Made by a program: the position numbers and the translations under genes
Notes under the pieces: model-generated
The model's database searches: none
Seen by the model: the letters and a program-made list of their open reading frames with translations, nothing else
What the model was told of the DNA's origin: nothing
DNA from: Pseudomonas abyssi
Lineage (GTDB): Bacteria; Pseudomonadota; Gammaproteobacteria; Pseudomonadales; Pseudomonadaceae
DNA: 64,000 bases
Direction: 5' to 3'
Assembly: GCF_002307495.1 (NCBI RefSeq)
Contig: NZ_NTMR01000009.1
Coordinates: 231,657-295,656, forward strand
Shown: positions 36,815 through 46,501 of the stretch, one piece after another
Layout: every line of letters begins with the position of its first letter
How positions within the stretch are numbered: the first letter of the stretch is position 1

Positions 36815-37640
36815 GGGGCAACTCCTTGGGGTGGGTGAGTGAAGCGGCCGCCGCAAGGCGTCGGGGCACGATGACCGGCGCGCCGTCGCCAGGGGCAGCA
36901 AGAATATCAACCTGGGTGTTGTAAAGACGGTCAATCAGCGGCTTGCTGATCACCTCGCGGGCGCTGCCGAAGGCCTGAACCCGGCCCTCGGCCATGGCAA
37001 TCAATTGGTCGCAATACCGGGCCGCACACGCCAGATCATGCATCACGATCAGCACCGTACGACCATTGGCGGCCATGCTGTGAATCGCTTCCATGACCTC
37101 GGTCTGATGGCCTATATCCAGCGCACTGGTCGGCTCATCCAGCAGCACCATTTCGGTGTTCTGGGCCATGATCATCGCCAGCCAGACTCGCTGAACCTGG
37201 CCGCCGGACAGATCGTCCACGCTGCGCTGCCGCAGGGGTTGCAGCTGCAGTGTGGCAATCGCCTCGTCGACCAGCATGCGATCCTCATCGGTCCACTGCC
37301 GCAGCCAGCCCTGGTGCGGGTGGCGGCCATACTGCACCAGTTGCTCGACGGTAATGCCGCTGGGCACCACCGGACGCTGCGGCAGATAAGCCAGTTGCCG
37401 TGCCAGCGCACGGGTCGGCAGGCTGCCGAGTGCCTGGCCGCCCAACAGTATCTCGCCGGCCTGGGCCTTTTGCTGGGCTGCCAGCAACTTGAGCAGGGTC
37501 GACTTGCCACAGCCATTAGGGCCGACCACACCCACCAGGCTGCCCGGTTGCAGCTCGAAGGACACCTCCTGCAGGGTCGGCCGCGCGCCACTCTTGTGGC
37601 GATAGGAAAAGCACAGATCCCGCACTCGCAACAGCGTCAT
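36807..37640 (-). CDS. Ferric-siderophore ABC transporter ATPase (FecE/FepC type)
   Basis: 277 aa from ATG 37638-37640, whose A overlaps the stop of the upstream permease. Walker A GPNGCGKST, Q-loop YLPQRP, signature LSGGQVQRV, Walker B MVLLDEPTSALD and H-loop IVMHD are all present. The open frame continues upstream in another reading but this start follows the conserved MTLLRVRDLCFSY. Confidence 0.93.
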   Translation of the reverse strand: MTLLRVRDLCFSYRHKSGARPTLQEVSFELQPGSLVGVVGPNGCGKSTLLKLLAAQQKAQAGEILLGGQALGSLPTRALARQLAYLPQRPVVPSGITVEQLVQYGRHPHQGWLRQWTDEDRMLVDEAIATLQLQPLRQRSVDDLSGGQVQRVWLAMIMAQNTEMVLLDEPTSALDIGHQTEVMEAIHSMAANGRTVLIVMHDLACAARYCDQLIAMAEGRVQAFGSAREVISKPLIDRLYNTQVDILAAPGDGAPVIVPRRLAAAASLTHPKELPHV

Positions 37641-38698
37641 CAATCTACCCTCTTTCGATTCTGCAACAGCAAGGTGAGCAGCAGAAGACCACCCAAAATA
37701 CGCGTCATCAGCCCCGCCGGCATCTCGACCGGGTCGGCCAGCACGCGCACCAGGGTGTCGGCCAGCAACAACAGCAACGCACCCAGCGCGGCAGCCAGCC
37801 AGACCGGTACCGGCCCTGAGCGCAGCAGCCAGCTGGCCAGAATCGGCGCGGCCATGCCGACAAAGATCACCGGCCCGCCAATCGCCGCACCCAGCCCGGC
37901 AATCAGAATCGCCAGCCCCAGCAGTACCAATTGCACCGCCACCACCGGCACACCCAGCCCCTGCGCGGTTGCGCTGCCCAGGCGCAGCACCGACAGCGCC
38001 CGCAGCAACAACGCCACTGGCGGCAACAGCACCAGCAGACAGAGCGCTACCGGCACCACCACGCGGTAGCCCTGTCCGGCAAAATGACCCATGGTCCACA
38101 TGTAGAGTGCGCTCAGATGGGCAATCGGCTGCGACGACATGGCAAATTCCGACAAGGCCTGAAACAGCTCGGTCAGCGCGATCCCCACAACAATAAACAA
38201 ATAGCCCTGCTCGCCTGGACGGCGGCACAGGGTGAACAGGCAAGTCGCTGCCAACACCGCACCCAGCGGTGCCGCCCACCAGGGCCAGCTGCCGATGGTC
38301 AGATACAGCGAGAAGATGACAATAGACATGGTCGCGCCTTCGTTCACCCCGATCATGTCCGGTGTGGCGAGACGGTTCTGCACCAGCGTCTGCACCAGGC
38401 AACCGGACAGGCCCAGCGCTGCGCCCGCCAGCATCACCGCCAGCACCCGCGGCAAGCGAATCTGAAACAGCATCAGCTCATGCATGCGCGAGCCCTGCCC
38501 AGCCAGCGTCTGCACCACCTGCGACGCGTTCATCTGGCCGGAGCCAAGCGTGAGCGCAGTGACGGCGACCAACAGCAAGATCAGCAGCACCAAGATCAGC
38601 AACAACGTGGCACGACGGTTGAACAGCAACGACATGCTGCCCAAGCGCAGGCACCAGAACCCATTGGGTGTTGTCTGCGAAGAATCTGTCATGGGCAC
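37640..38698 (-). CDS. Ferric-siderophore ABC transporter permease (FecCD family)
   Basis: 352 aa with ~9-10 TM helices. FecCD signatures: RLPRVLAVMLAGAALGLSGCLVQTLVQN, LATPDMIGVNEGA (in parts), and the C-terminal LLLADTLVRVLADPVEMPAG. The N-terminal ~28 residues are unusual and may not be translated (ATG at MSLLFNRR is an alternative). 2-bp gap after the first permease gene. Confidence 0.92.
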   Translation of the reverse strand: MPMTDSSQTTPNGFWCLRLGSMSLLFNRRATLLLILVLLILLLVAVTALTLGSGQMNASQVVQTLAGQGSRMHELMLFQIRLPRVLAVMLAGAALGLSGCLVQTLVQNRLATPDMIGVNEGATMSIVIFSLYLTIGSWPWWAAPLGAVLAATCLFTLCRRPGEQGYLFIVVGIALTELFQALSEFAMSSQPIAHLSALYMWTMGHFAGQGYRVVVPVALCLLVLLPPVALLLRALSVLRLGSATAQGLGVPVVAVQLVLLGLAILIAGLGAAIGGPVIFVGMAAPILASWLLRSGPVPVWLAAALGALLLLLADTLVRVLADPVEMPAGLMTRILGGLLLLTLLLQNRKRVD

Positions 38699-38700
38699 CC

Positions 38701-39717
38701 TCAGCGTCCGGCCAGCAGTGAACGAAAGCCGCCGCGCAAAACCACGACGATCAAGACCGGCGCGCCGATGGCCGCCAGCAAGGTGCCCACGGGCAATTCG
38801 TAGGGCTGAATCAGCCAGCGCGCCAGTACGTCCGCCGTCACCAGCAGCAGGGCGCCGGCCAGCGCCGAGAACAGCAATTGACGCAGCAGCGACACTGACT
38901 CAATAACCCGGCCACAGTAAGCCGCGAGAAAACCGATAAAGCCGATGGGGCCAGCCACCGAAACCGCACAGGCAGTCAGTATCGAGGCCGCCGTCAGCAC
39001 CCCTGCGCGCACCCAGGCCGGTGACACACCCAGCGCCCGCGCCTGCTGATCGCCCATCGACATCAGCTGCAGGCGACGACTGAGCACAGCGGCCAGCACC
39101 ACAGCCAGCAGCGCCCCCGGCAGCAGGGTGCCCAGTGCATGCATCTGCACCCCCGCGAGCGAGCCCAGATTCCAGAACCGAAATTGGTCCAGCGCTACCC
39201 GGTCAGCCAGCAACAGATAGTTGGCGATACCGCCAAACACCGCCGTCAGCGCAACCCCAGCCAGGATCAGTCGCAGCGGGCTGGCCACTCCGAGCATGGA
39301 GGCCAGCGCCAGCACCACCAGGTTGCCACCGACCGCGCCGATGCCAGCCCAGACCAGATACCCTGCGGTGGATTCAACCGCAAAGAAGCTGATGCCAATC
39401 ACCAGCGCCAGCACCGCGCCTTCATTCACGCCGAGAAGCCCCGGCTCGGCCAGCGGGTTACGCGTTGCCCCTTGCAGCAGACTGGCCGCCACCGCGAGCG
39501 CCGCACCAATCAGCAGCGCCGCCAGGGTACGCGGCAGGCGCAGCGTGTCGACGATCATCGCCAGCTTGTCATCAGCTACACGCTGCGGGTCACCCAGCAG
39601 ATAGCCCGCCACCTCGGGCAGACCGTAGGTACCGGCGCCGGTGCCCAGCGAGGTCAACGCCAGCAGCACCAGCAACAGCAGGCCGCCGCCCAGCAGCCCC
39701 CACTGATGACGCTTCAT
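38701..39717 (-). CDS. Ferric-siderophore ABC transporter permease (FecCD family), second subunit
   Basis: 338 aa, ~9-10 TM helices. Signatures RLPRTLAALLIGAALAVAASLLQGATRN, LAEPGLLGVNEGA, VAGPIGFIGF and ADVLARWLIQPYELPVGT (given in parts). Forms a heterodimer with the neighbouring permease. Overlaps the MFS gene stop-start by 4 nt. Confidence 0.92.
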   Translation of the reverse strand: MKRHQWGLLGGGLLLLVLLALTSLGTGAGTYGLPEVAGYLLGDPQRVADDKLAMIVDTLRLPRTLAALLIGAALAVAASLLQGATRNPLAEPGLLGVNEGAVLALVIGISFFAVESTAGYLVWAGIGAVGGNLVVLALASMLGVASPLRLILAGVALTAVFGGIANYLLLADRVALDQFRFWNLGSLAGVQMHALGTLLPGALLAVVLAAVLSRRLQLMSMGDQQARALGVSPAWVRAGVLTAASILTACAVSVAGPIGFIGFLAAYCGRVIESVSLLRQLLFSALAGALLLVTADVLARWLIQPYELPVGTLLAAIGAPVLIVVVLRGGFRSLLAGR

Positions 39718-40928
39718 GAACGCACCGCCTCAGCCGCGGCCGGCTGACGCAAACCCAGCACAATCATGATGGTGCCAAACAGGGCTATCGCCACCCCCAG
39801 CAGCGACAGCAACGCCAGGCTGGAATAGCCGACCAGCGCGCCGTCCGGCGTCGAGGATAGCCAGTAGCCGCCGGCCAGGCTGGCAGCGCCAGAAGCGAGT
39901 CCGGCCAGGGTATTCTGCCAGCCCATGAAGCCGGCTCGCTGCTCGGGTGCAGGGATGCCAGCGGTGATCGTCTGTGCGGCGCTGAAGCGCGCCGAACTGG
40001 CAGCCATGAACAACGGAAACACCAACAGCAGCGGCAACAGCATGGGCCCCCAGACAAACCCGATCAGCGTGGCAAACATCAGCAGCAGGTTACTGCCCAC
40101 CACCGCGACCAGGGTATGACCTCGATCAATCAAGCGACCACTGAGCTGCATCGCCGCCATGCTGGCCAGCCCACCCAGCAGGAACAACAGCGGAATCATG
40201 TCTCGCGCAATGCCCAGGTTGAAGCGGAAGTAACTGGCAAAGTGCGGAATCAGCAAACTGTGCGCGCCGGCCTGCACACCGACCACCAGCATCGCCCACA
40301 GCCACATCGGCTCGGCTCGAAAACGCATGCGCCCGCGCCGGGTCGCGCGGTGCTCATCCAGCAGCGGAAACAGCATCGCCACCAGCAGGGTCAACAACAG
40401 ACCGGCGCCACCAACGGCCAGAAACGCCCAGCGCCAGGACAACCACTGGGACAGCCCCAGCGCCAGCGGCACCACCGCAATGCCGGCCAATGAAAACCCC
40501 ATGGCAACGTAAGCCAGCTGTCGGCCGCGCTGGGCAGCCGGCGTCATGTCAACAATGGCGGCCATCAGGGTTGCCCCCATCGGACCGGCAAACACGCCAG
40601 ACAGGGCAAACAACCAGATCAGCTGGGTACTGCTTTGCACCGCCGCACAACCGGCCAGCGCAGCAAACCGCAGCGCCGCCAGCGCAACCAGCAGCGGGCG
40701 TCTGGCAAACCGGTCCAGCCAGGGCGCGGCCAACCAGCTGGCCAGCGCAGCAGCCAACCCCGCCAGACCGGCGATGTAGCCCGCGTATTGCGGTGGCATA
40801 TTCAGGGGAGCAGCCAGATCAGCCGCCAGCGGCATTACCATCATGGTGCTGCCGATCGACAGCATATTGATCAGCATCGCCAGATTCAGTGTCACACGTC
40901 CCTTGCCGGTGAGGGATATGGCAGACAT
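39714..40928 (-). CDS. MFS transporter, first gene of the siderophore transport operon
   Basis: 404 aa with 12 predicted TM helices and the MFS motif WLDRFARRPLLV between TM2 and TM3. Coupled by a 4-nt overlap to the permease gene, so it works in the same iron pathway: either siderophore export or movement of a ferric-siderophore across the inner membrane. It may alternatively export a xenosiderophore after iron release. Direction cannot be told from sequence. Preceded by a Fur-like site. Confidence 0.85.
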   Translation of the reverse strand: MSAISLTGKGRVTLNLAMLINMLSIGSTMMVMPLAADLAAPLNMPPQYAGYIAGLAGLAAALASWLAAPWLDRFARRPLLVALAALRFAALAGCAAVQSSTQLIWLFALSGVFAGPMGATLMAAIVDMTPAAQRGRQLAYVAMGFSLAGIAVVPLALGLSQWLSWRWAFLAVGGAGLLLTLLVAMLFPLLDEHRATRRGRMRFRAEPMWLWAMLVVGVQAGAHSLLIPHFASYFRFNLGIARDMIPLLFLLGGLASMAAMQLSGRLIDRGHTLVAVVGSNLLLMFATLIGFVWGPMLLPLLLVFPLFMAASSARFSAAQTITAGIPAPEQRAGFMGWQNTLAGLASGAASLAGGYWLSSTPDGALVGYSSLALLSLLGVAIALFGTIMIVLGLRQPAAAEAVRS

Positions 40929-40984
40929 GCACAGGCTCCGAACAAGGAAAGCGCTGGATACTAACCAATGCAGACGGCCATTTT

Positions 40985-41006
40985 CAATAAATGAGAATTG
41001 TTAAAA
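40985..41006 (-). promoter_or_regulatory. Fur-box-like site upstream of the MFS-fec operon
   Basis: AATAAATGAGAATTGTTAAA (within 40986-41005) contains the AATGAGAATnnTT core common in Fur boxes. It is ~60 bp upstream of the MFS start. Confidence 0.45.
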
Positions 41007-41045
41007 TTTACCCCCACCCGTCACGCTCGCGCCTGCAACGCTCGA

Positions 41046-42074
41046 TCAGTCGAGACGGGTAGGCTCCAGCTCACCCGGCGTCACCCCAAACTGACGACGG
41101 AAGGCGGTGATGAAGTTCGAGGTGTGATTGTAACCGGCCAGAAAAGCCGCTTCGCTGACGCTCATATCCTCTTGGCGCAGCGCATCGCGTACCTTTTCCA
41201 ACCGTCGACTGCGGACATATTCGAACACCGTGAGTCCGGTATCGCGGCGAAAGTGCCGCTGCAACGCACTGCTGCTCATGGCCGTGGCACGGGCAACCGT
41301 TTCTACACTCAAGGGCTGATCCAGATTGGCTTCCAGCCAGGCAATGGCGCGCGCCGTGGGGTCCAGCGGACGCGGCGTACAGACCGACTCGGTCACCTGC
41401 AGCGGCAGTTGCTCGATGTGCTGAAGAAATCCCCAGAGCACCTGGTGAGCGAGGTTTTCCGCCCGCAGGCTACGGCGCAAACGATCAGGCTCATGACGCA
41501 GCTCCAGCAACGCTGCACACAACGCCAGTATGTCCTCGTCTGGCTGCCAGGCCAGCGTGGCAAGATGCCGTCCCAACAGATGCTGTTCCAGCCGCCGCCG
41601 CAGCGGGTCACCGGCCTCGCCACGGCACAGCCAGTCAGGGCTGAACATCAGCTGTACCTTGCACAGTTGACGCTCGCCGCGACGAATATGCCGACGAAAC
41701 ACGGTCATGCGCCGCAGGTTGACGGCAATCGCCTGGGCCGTTGTGTTACGTGACTGGCGCTGCGGGTTGACCTTGAGCACATGCTCGCTGCCGTCATAGG
41801 CAAAGTGCACTTCACCGCTGAGCAGGATGGTCAAGATCACCCGTGGCTTGATGGGTGCGGTAGTCACAGCGTCAGCCAGCTCACGGGTGCAGCCGGCCTC
41901 TACCTGCAGATGCCCAAAATTCTCGGAAATAAAACTGCCTTCGACCAGGACCTTACGTTGCGCGTCGTTGCGCGCCACAATCTGCCCCTGCCGCTCTCCT
42001 TTGATCATCTCGGCAAACAGCACCGAACGCTCGCCGCTGCGTCTGCTGCCGTCAGTCGATGCCTGCTTGCTCAT
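41046..42074 (-). CDS. AraC-family regulator of the siderophore locus (PchR-like)
   Basis: 342 aa from ATG 42072-42074 with GAGGTGG upstream. An N-terminal ligand-binding region precedes a C-terminal AraC DNA-binding domain: ATAMSSSALQRHFRRDTGL (first helix-turn-helix) and SEAAFLAGYNHTSNFITAFR (second), ending FGVTPGE. Such regulators sense a siderophore and activate uptake genes. Divergent from the TonB receptor across a region with two ATATCATTAA repeats. Confidence 0.88.
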   Translation of the reverse strand: MSKQASTDGSRRSGERSVLFAEMIKGERQGQIVARNDAQRKVLVEGSFISENFGHLQVEAGCTRELADAVTTAPIKPRVILTILLSGEVHFAYDGSEHVLKVNPQRQSRNTTAQAIAVNLRRMTVFRRHIRRGERQLCKVQLMFSPDWLCRGEAGDPLRRRLEQHLLGRHLATLAWQPDEDILALCAALLELRHEPDRLRRSLRAENLAHQVLWGFLQHIEQLPLQVTESVCTPRPLDPTARAIAWLEANLDQPLSVETVARATAMSSSALQRHFRRDTGLTVFEYVRSRRLEKVRDALRQEDMSVSEAAFLAGYNHTSNFITAFRRQFGVTPGELEPTRLD

Positions 42075-42155
42075 AACCACCTCAATCTGCCGCTTTTGCA
42101 TAACCCTCTGACAGTAACGCATAACCGAGGCTCTTATGACAACGGACGCAAAGCC

Positions 42156-42184
42156 ATATCATTAATGCGAATCGATATCATTAA
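42156..42184. promoter_or_regulatory. Fur-box-like repeat between the AraC and receptor genes
   Basis: ATATCATTAA occurs at 42156-42165 and 42175-42184 (19-bp period), separated by TGCGAATCG. The segment AATGCGAATCGATATCATT resembles the 19-bp Fur consensus. It lies 34 bp before the receptor start and ~80 bp from the regulator start. Confidence 0.5.
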
Positions 42185-42217
42185 ATAGATAATCTGCCTA
42201 CACGCAAGGAACTCCGC

Positions 42218-44248
42218 ATGTCCGTCGATCATATCCGTCGTGGTGCCCGTATCCCGCACTACCTGTCGCCGCTCAGTTTCGCCGTCGCCGTTGCCTTCAG
42301 TCCTACCCTGCTCGCCGCCGACAGCAGCAACGAGCTGGCGCTGCCCACCATGCAGGTCTGGGGTACCCAGGTATCCAGCTCCTCCGAATTTCTGTCCGAT
42401 CAGGATATCTCGGTCAAGCAGGCCGACCACTTGTCCGACCTGCTGCGCGACATACCCGGCGTGGATGTTGGCGGCACCCACTCGGTCACCCAGCGCATCA
42501 ACATTCGCGGCCTGAACGAGACTGACCTCGATATCCGTCTGGACGGCGCCAGCCAATACGCCAGCATGTTCCACCACATCGGCAACCTGACCCTGAACCC
42601 CGACATCATCCAGATGGCCGACGTACAAGTAGGCAACAACTCCGTGCGCAGCGCCGCAGTGGGTGGTTCGGTCAGTTTTGAAACCAAGAACGCGCTGGAC
42701 CTGCTGCGCGCCGGCGAAGACTTCGGTATGCGCGTTTACGGCGGCTACGGCTCCAACGCCTACCGCCAGGGCTCGGTCACCGCCTATAGCCGCCTGAGCG
42801 ATAAGGTGGATGCCATGGTCTACGGCTACACCATCGACCGCGACAACTTTGATGACGGCGACGGCCAGCAGACCTTCGGCAGCGACGGTACCGTCAGCGA
42901 CATGCTGGTCAAGTTCGGTATGGAACCATCCTTCGGCCACCGTTTTGAACTCAGCCATGATCACTATCGTGACAAAGGTGATTACAGCCCGCGTCCGGAC
43001 ATGGCCGGCAGCGCCAACGCAGGCCTGTCGGGGGACCTGGAGCTGCCTACGGAATACACCCGCGACACCACTACCCTGCGCTACCAGTACGACGCCGGCA
43101 CCGGCACCACCGCCAACGCCACGCTGTATCGCAATGCCATGGAACTGAATCGCGACGAATCGCAGATCACCATCCGCTGGCCCGCCAACCGCCTGAGCGA
43201 CAATACCGCCGAAGCCGAGAACCTCGGCGCCACCCTGGAGCTGACCAGCCTGGCTGAGCTGGCCGGCATGCAGCACGAGGTGACCTACGGCACCCTGTAT
43301 AACCGCCAGGAAAGCCGCGCCCAGTATGGCAATGATCCGTGGATCGACGAGAACGCCATCAGCACCGCCGGCTACGTTGAAGACCGCATCCACCTGACCG
43401 ACCGTCTGGCGGTAACGCCTGGCGTACGCTACGACCACTTCAAGCGCAACGCCGAAACCGGCAGCGACACCTTCCATGACGTCACCTGGGCGCTGGCGGT
43501 GGACTTTGCCGTTACCGACAGCCTCACCCTGTTTGCCAGTGCGCGCGAGCTGTTCAAGCCACCGCAGCTGCTGGAAAGCTTTGTCTACTACCAGAACACC
43601 ACTGTTCTGGCTGATGACATCAAGGAGCAGAGCGGCCTGAACAAGGAAATCGGCGCCCGCTACCAGCAGCAGTTTGGTGAGCACCGCCTCAGCGCCAACC
43701 TGACCCTGTTCCAGACCGATCTGGATGACTACTTCGCCAACACTTACGACGCTGTAGCGGATGGCTACATCATCGGCAACAACGGTGATGTGGAAATTGA
43801 AGGCTTTGAAGCCAGCGTCGGCTACGGCTACGCCGAGTTCAACTCGCGCCTGAGCTACGCCAAGTCCGATGCCGACAACAAAACCAACAACACCCCAGCG
43901 CTGGATTACAACGGTCGCAGCATGGATATGGGCGACAGCATTGCGCTGAACCTCAGCTACTACTTCCCGGCCGTGGGCGTAGAAACCGGCTGGAACTCCC
44001 AATGGGTGCTGACCGAGGACAACGTCATGCCCGGCACGCCGGACAAGGACAGCTACAACGTACACTCGGTCTACGCCCAATGGATTCCGCCGCAGGCCGA
44101 CCGTCTGACCCTGACGCTGGGCGTGGACAACCTGTTTGACGAACAGTACTACTCCCACGCTTCGCGCACCGGCGTAGCCCGTGGCTTTGAACTGGACGAC
44201 TACGAACCAGGCCGCAACATCAAGGTCTCGGCTGCCTACCAGTTCTGA
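42218..44248 (+). CDS. TonB-dependent outer-membrane receptor for iron-siderophore uptake
   Basis: 676 aa. Signal peptide to ~residue 34 (FSPTLLAAD), a likely TonB box (TMQVWGTQV), a plug domain (~45-160; LSDLLRDIPGVDVGG, INIRGLNETDLDIRLDG in parts) and a 22-strand barrel ending in the aromatic C-terminus VSAAYQF, as required by BamA. LFDEQYYSHAS and GRNIKV near the end are typical. Ligand unknown; the neighbouring FecBCD-type transporter points to a siderophore. Confidence 0.92.
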   Translation: MSVDHIRRGARIPHYLSPLSFAVAVAFSPTLLAADSSNELALPTMQVWGTQVSSSSEFLSDQDISVKQADHLSDLLRDIPGVDVGGTHSVTQRINIRGLNETDLDIRLDGASQYASMFHHIGNLTLNPDIIQMADVQVGNNSVRSAAVGGSVSFETKNALDLLRAGEDFGMRVYGGYGSNAYRQGSVTAYSRLSDKVDAMVYGYTIDRDNFDDGDGQQTFGSDGTVSDMLVKFGMEPSFGHRFELSHDHYRDKGDYSPRPDMAGSANAGLSGDLELPTEYTRDTTTLRYQYDAGTGTTANATLYRNAMELNRDESQITIRWPANRLSDNTAEAENLGATLELTSLAELAGMQHEVTYGTLYNRQESRAQYGNDPWIDENAISTAGYVEDRIHLTDRLAVTPGVRYDHFKRNAETGSDTFHDVTWALAVDFAVTDSLTLFASARELFKPPQLLESFVYYQNTTVLADDIKEQSGLNKEIGARYQQQFGEHRLSANLTLFQTDLDDYFANTYDAVADGYIIGNNGDVEIEGFEASVGYGYAEFNSRLSYAKSDADNKTNNTPALDYNGRSMDMGDSIALNLSYYFPAVGVETGWNSQWVLTEDNVMPGTPDKDSYNVHSVYAQWIPPQADRLTLTLGVDNLFDEQYYSHASRTGVARGFELDDYEPGRNIKVSAAYQF

Positions 44249-44262
44249 GCCGTAACCGGATC

Positions 44263-44283
44263 GGCAGGGCGCAATGCCCTGCC
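44263..44283 (+). terminator. Hairpin after the TonB receptor gene
   Basis: Perfect 8-bp stem (44263-44270 with 44276-44283), loop GCAAT, 14 bp past the stop. No strong U-run. Confidence 0.5.
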
Positions 44284-44308
44284 TCAAGGCGGCGCAACCT
44301 GCGCAGCC

Positions 44309-45328
44309 CTATTCCCGCGGCGCCGCCGGATCGAGCAGGTCCGGCTCGGTTCTGGCCTGCTGATCCGCCTCGATCTGAGGACCTAGATCAGCCGTAGCAC
44401 GGGTATCCACTGTGTCCGGTACCGATCGGGGCGCTGTCTTCGCCGGTTGCGCCTGCGCCGCCGGACTGACCGGTGCTGACTCTATCATCTGCACCCGGTA
44501 AATCGGCTCCGGCAAATCCATGCCCGCCGCTTCCAGCACACCCTTGACCTGGCGTATCGCCTCACTTTTCAGCAGACCAAAGTCATGGCTGCGCTGATCC
44601 ACCCAACCCTGGAAACGCACCTGCACACTGGAGTCGCCCAGCCCGACGATATAAGCCCGCGGTGGCGGGTCGCTGAGCACACCGTCCAGGCCCCGGATGC
44701 AGTCAGCGCCCAGTTTCTGGGCCGCAAGCAAATCCTCGCTCACGCCGATGCCGACATCAAACTGAAAGCGGCGGCTCGGGTTGCGGGTGTAGTTGAGGGT
44801 CACACTGCGAAACACCAGCGCATTGGGCAGGCGCAAGTGATTGCCGTCCAGCGTCATCAGAATGGTCGCGCGCGAGGTCAACGCCACCACGATGCCCTCG
44901 TTACCATCAATCACCACATGATCGCGCGGCGCGAAGGGCTGACGCAGGCTCATCAGCAAACCGGCCAGGTAGTTCTCCAGCGTATCCTTGAAGGCAAAAC
45001 CCAGCGCCACCCCGAGTACCCCAGCGGTACCCAGCACCGCGCCAACCAGAGCGGTCGCGTTCATGATTTCCAGCGCCACCAGGACCGCAACCAGCAACAC
45101 GGCCCAGCGCACCGAGGTGCGCGTCAGCTCGCGCATAAAGGGGTTGCGCTGCGCCACGCGCTCCAGCAACGCCCGCCGCGACAGCCAGCCACCCAGTGCC
45201 CAGCCTACCCAAATCACCAGCAGCGCCAACAGCAGCATGGGCAGTGCCGCCAGCAGGGAGTAAAGTTCTTCCATCAAGCGCTGGCTGACGGCATCAATAT
45301 CAAAGCGCAGGGTTTCGGTCAGTTCCAT
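44309..45328 (-). CDS. Small-conductance mechanosensitive channel (MscS family)
   Basis: 339 aa from ATG 45326-45328 with GGAGG upstream; the open frame extends further 5' without support. Three TM helices (~25-125), the pore helix TM3 with GTAGVLGVALGFAFKDTL, the beta domain GNEGIVVALTSRATIL (MscS signature) and the alpha/beta vestibule. The C-terminal ~60 residues are Pro/Ala/Glu-rich and probably disordered. Releases solutes under hypo-osmotic stress. Confidence 0.92.
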   Translation of the reverse strand: MELTETLRFDIDAVSQRLMEELYSLLAALPMLLLALLVIWVGWALGGWLSRRALLERVAQRNPFMRELTRTSVRWAVLLVAVLVALEIMNATALVGAVLGTAGVLGVALGFAFKDTLENYLAGLLMSLRQPFAPRDHVVIDGNEGIVVALTSRATILMTLDGNHLRLPNALVFRSVTLNYTRNPSRRFQFDVGIGVSEDLLAAQKLGADCIRGLDGVLSDPPPRAYIVGLGDSSVQVRFQGWVDQRSHDFGLLKSEAIRQVKGVLEAAGMDLPEPIYRVQMIESAPVSPAAQAQPAKTAPRSVPDTVDTRATADLGPQIEADQQARTEPDLLDPAAPRE

Positions 45329-45462
45329 ATTGCCTCCGTAATCTCCTCTTTCTTTGTAATGCAGACACCCGAAAAGTGCAGAAACCTTTTGCAGCACCTT
45401 GCCACACATCAGGCTGATCCAGGGCGTACAATGGAGGTCCGATTGACTACCTGTGTTGCCTG

Positions 45463-46482
45463 ATGACCCTGCTGATAGCCTTTGCTGTCCTTTCCATCTT
45501 TGTCTCTTTTCTCTGCTCCGTTCTGGAAGCTGCCCTGCTGTCGATGACACCCAGTTTCATTGCCCAGCAAAAGGCCGACAAACCCAAGCTCTACGACCGC
45601 CTGCGCCACCTGAAAGAAAACGTTGACCAGCCGCTGGCAGCCATTCTGACGCTCAATACCGTGGCCCATACCGTGGGCGCCACCGGCGTTGGTGCGCAGG
45701 TCACCCTGGTATTTGGCGACGGCTACCTGGGCATTGCCTCGGCGATCATGACCCTGCTGATTCTGGTGTTGTCAGAAATTCTGCCCAAGACCCTGGGTGC
45801 GCGGTACTGGCCAAAACTGGCACCGGCCCTGCCCGCCCTGCTGGGCACCATGATCACCGTGCTCAAGCCATTTATCCTGCTGTCTGATCTGGTCACCCGT
45901 GGCCTGGGCGGCAAGGCGCCGGAGCACGACGTACGCGAGGAGATCAAGGCCCTGGCCCTGCTTGGTCGCGAGCTGGACAAGCTGGATGAAGACGAGCAGC
46001 GCATGATCAGCAACGTGCTGGAGCTGCACAACATGCGCCTGCGCGACATCATGACCCCGCGCACCGTCTGCGAAAGCCTGGCGCCCGAGCAGAGCATCAG
46101 CGACACCCTGTTGCGGGTGCAGGACAGCCAGTTCTCGCGCTATCCGGTGATCAGCGAAGAGGAAGCCCCGCTCGGCGTGGTATTTCGCGTCGACATTCTG
46201 GCCGCCAAGGACCAAAGCGCGCCCATCAGCTCGGTGATGAAGCCGGTCAAGGTGGCGCAGGATTCACTCAACGTCGAAACCCTGATGGGCCAGATGCTGA
46301 CCGAGCAGCAGCACATGTGCCTGGTCTACGACGAGTTCGGCAGTTGGGGTGGTCTGGTGACCATGGAAGATATTCTGGAAACCCTGATCGGCAAACCGAT
46401 TCTCGACGAAACCGACGACATTCCCAACATGCGCAGACTGGCCCGGCGCCTGTGGGAACATCGCCTGAAAGAAGCCCGCTAA
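45463..46482 (+). CDS. CNNM/CorC-type membrane protein (DUF21 plus CBS pair)
   Basis: 339 aa. DUF21 transmembrane domain (~1-150; SVLEAALLSMTPSFIAQ, LSEILPKTLGARYW) and a CBS pair (~190-310; RDIMTPRTVCESL, FSRYPVISEEE, YDEFGSWGGLVTMEDILE). The CorC_HlyC transporter-associated C-terminal domain is missing, so this is the short form. Family members are linked to Mg2+/Co2+ efflux. Divergent from MscS with 134 bp between starts. Confidence 0.9.
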   Translation: MTLLIAFAVLSIFVSFLCSVLEAALLSMTPSFIAQQKADKPKLYDRLRHLKENVDQPLAAILTLNTVAHTVGATGVGAQVTLVFGDGYLGIASAIMTLLILVLSEILPKTLGARYWPKLAPALPALLGTMITVLKPFILLSDLVTRGLGGKAPEHDVREEIKALALLGRELDKLDEDEQRMISNVLELHNMRLRDIMTPRTVCESLAPEQSISDTLLRVQDSQFSRYPVISEEEAPLGVVFRVDILAAKDQSAPISSVMKPVKVAQDSLNVETLMGQMLTEQQHMCLVYDEFGSWGGLVTMEDILETLIGKPILDETDDIPNMRRLARRLWEHRLKEAR

Positions 46483-46501
46483 CCGGGGCTGGACGGCAAA
46501 A

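Noticed and set aside
37640..38402. 531-aa reading of the ABC ATPase extending across the upstream permease
   Set aside because: The extra N-terminal part is Gly/Ala/Arg-rich and in the wrong frame of the permease; the ATG 37638-37640 gives a normal ATPase.
42134..44287. 717-aa minus-strand open frame opposite the TonB receptor
   Set aside because: Antisense to a TonB receptor with plug and barrel signatures; composition biased toward Val/Gly.
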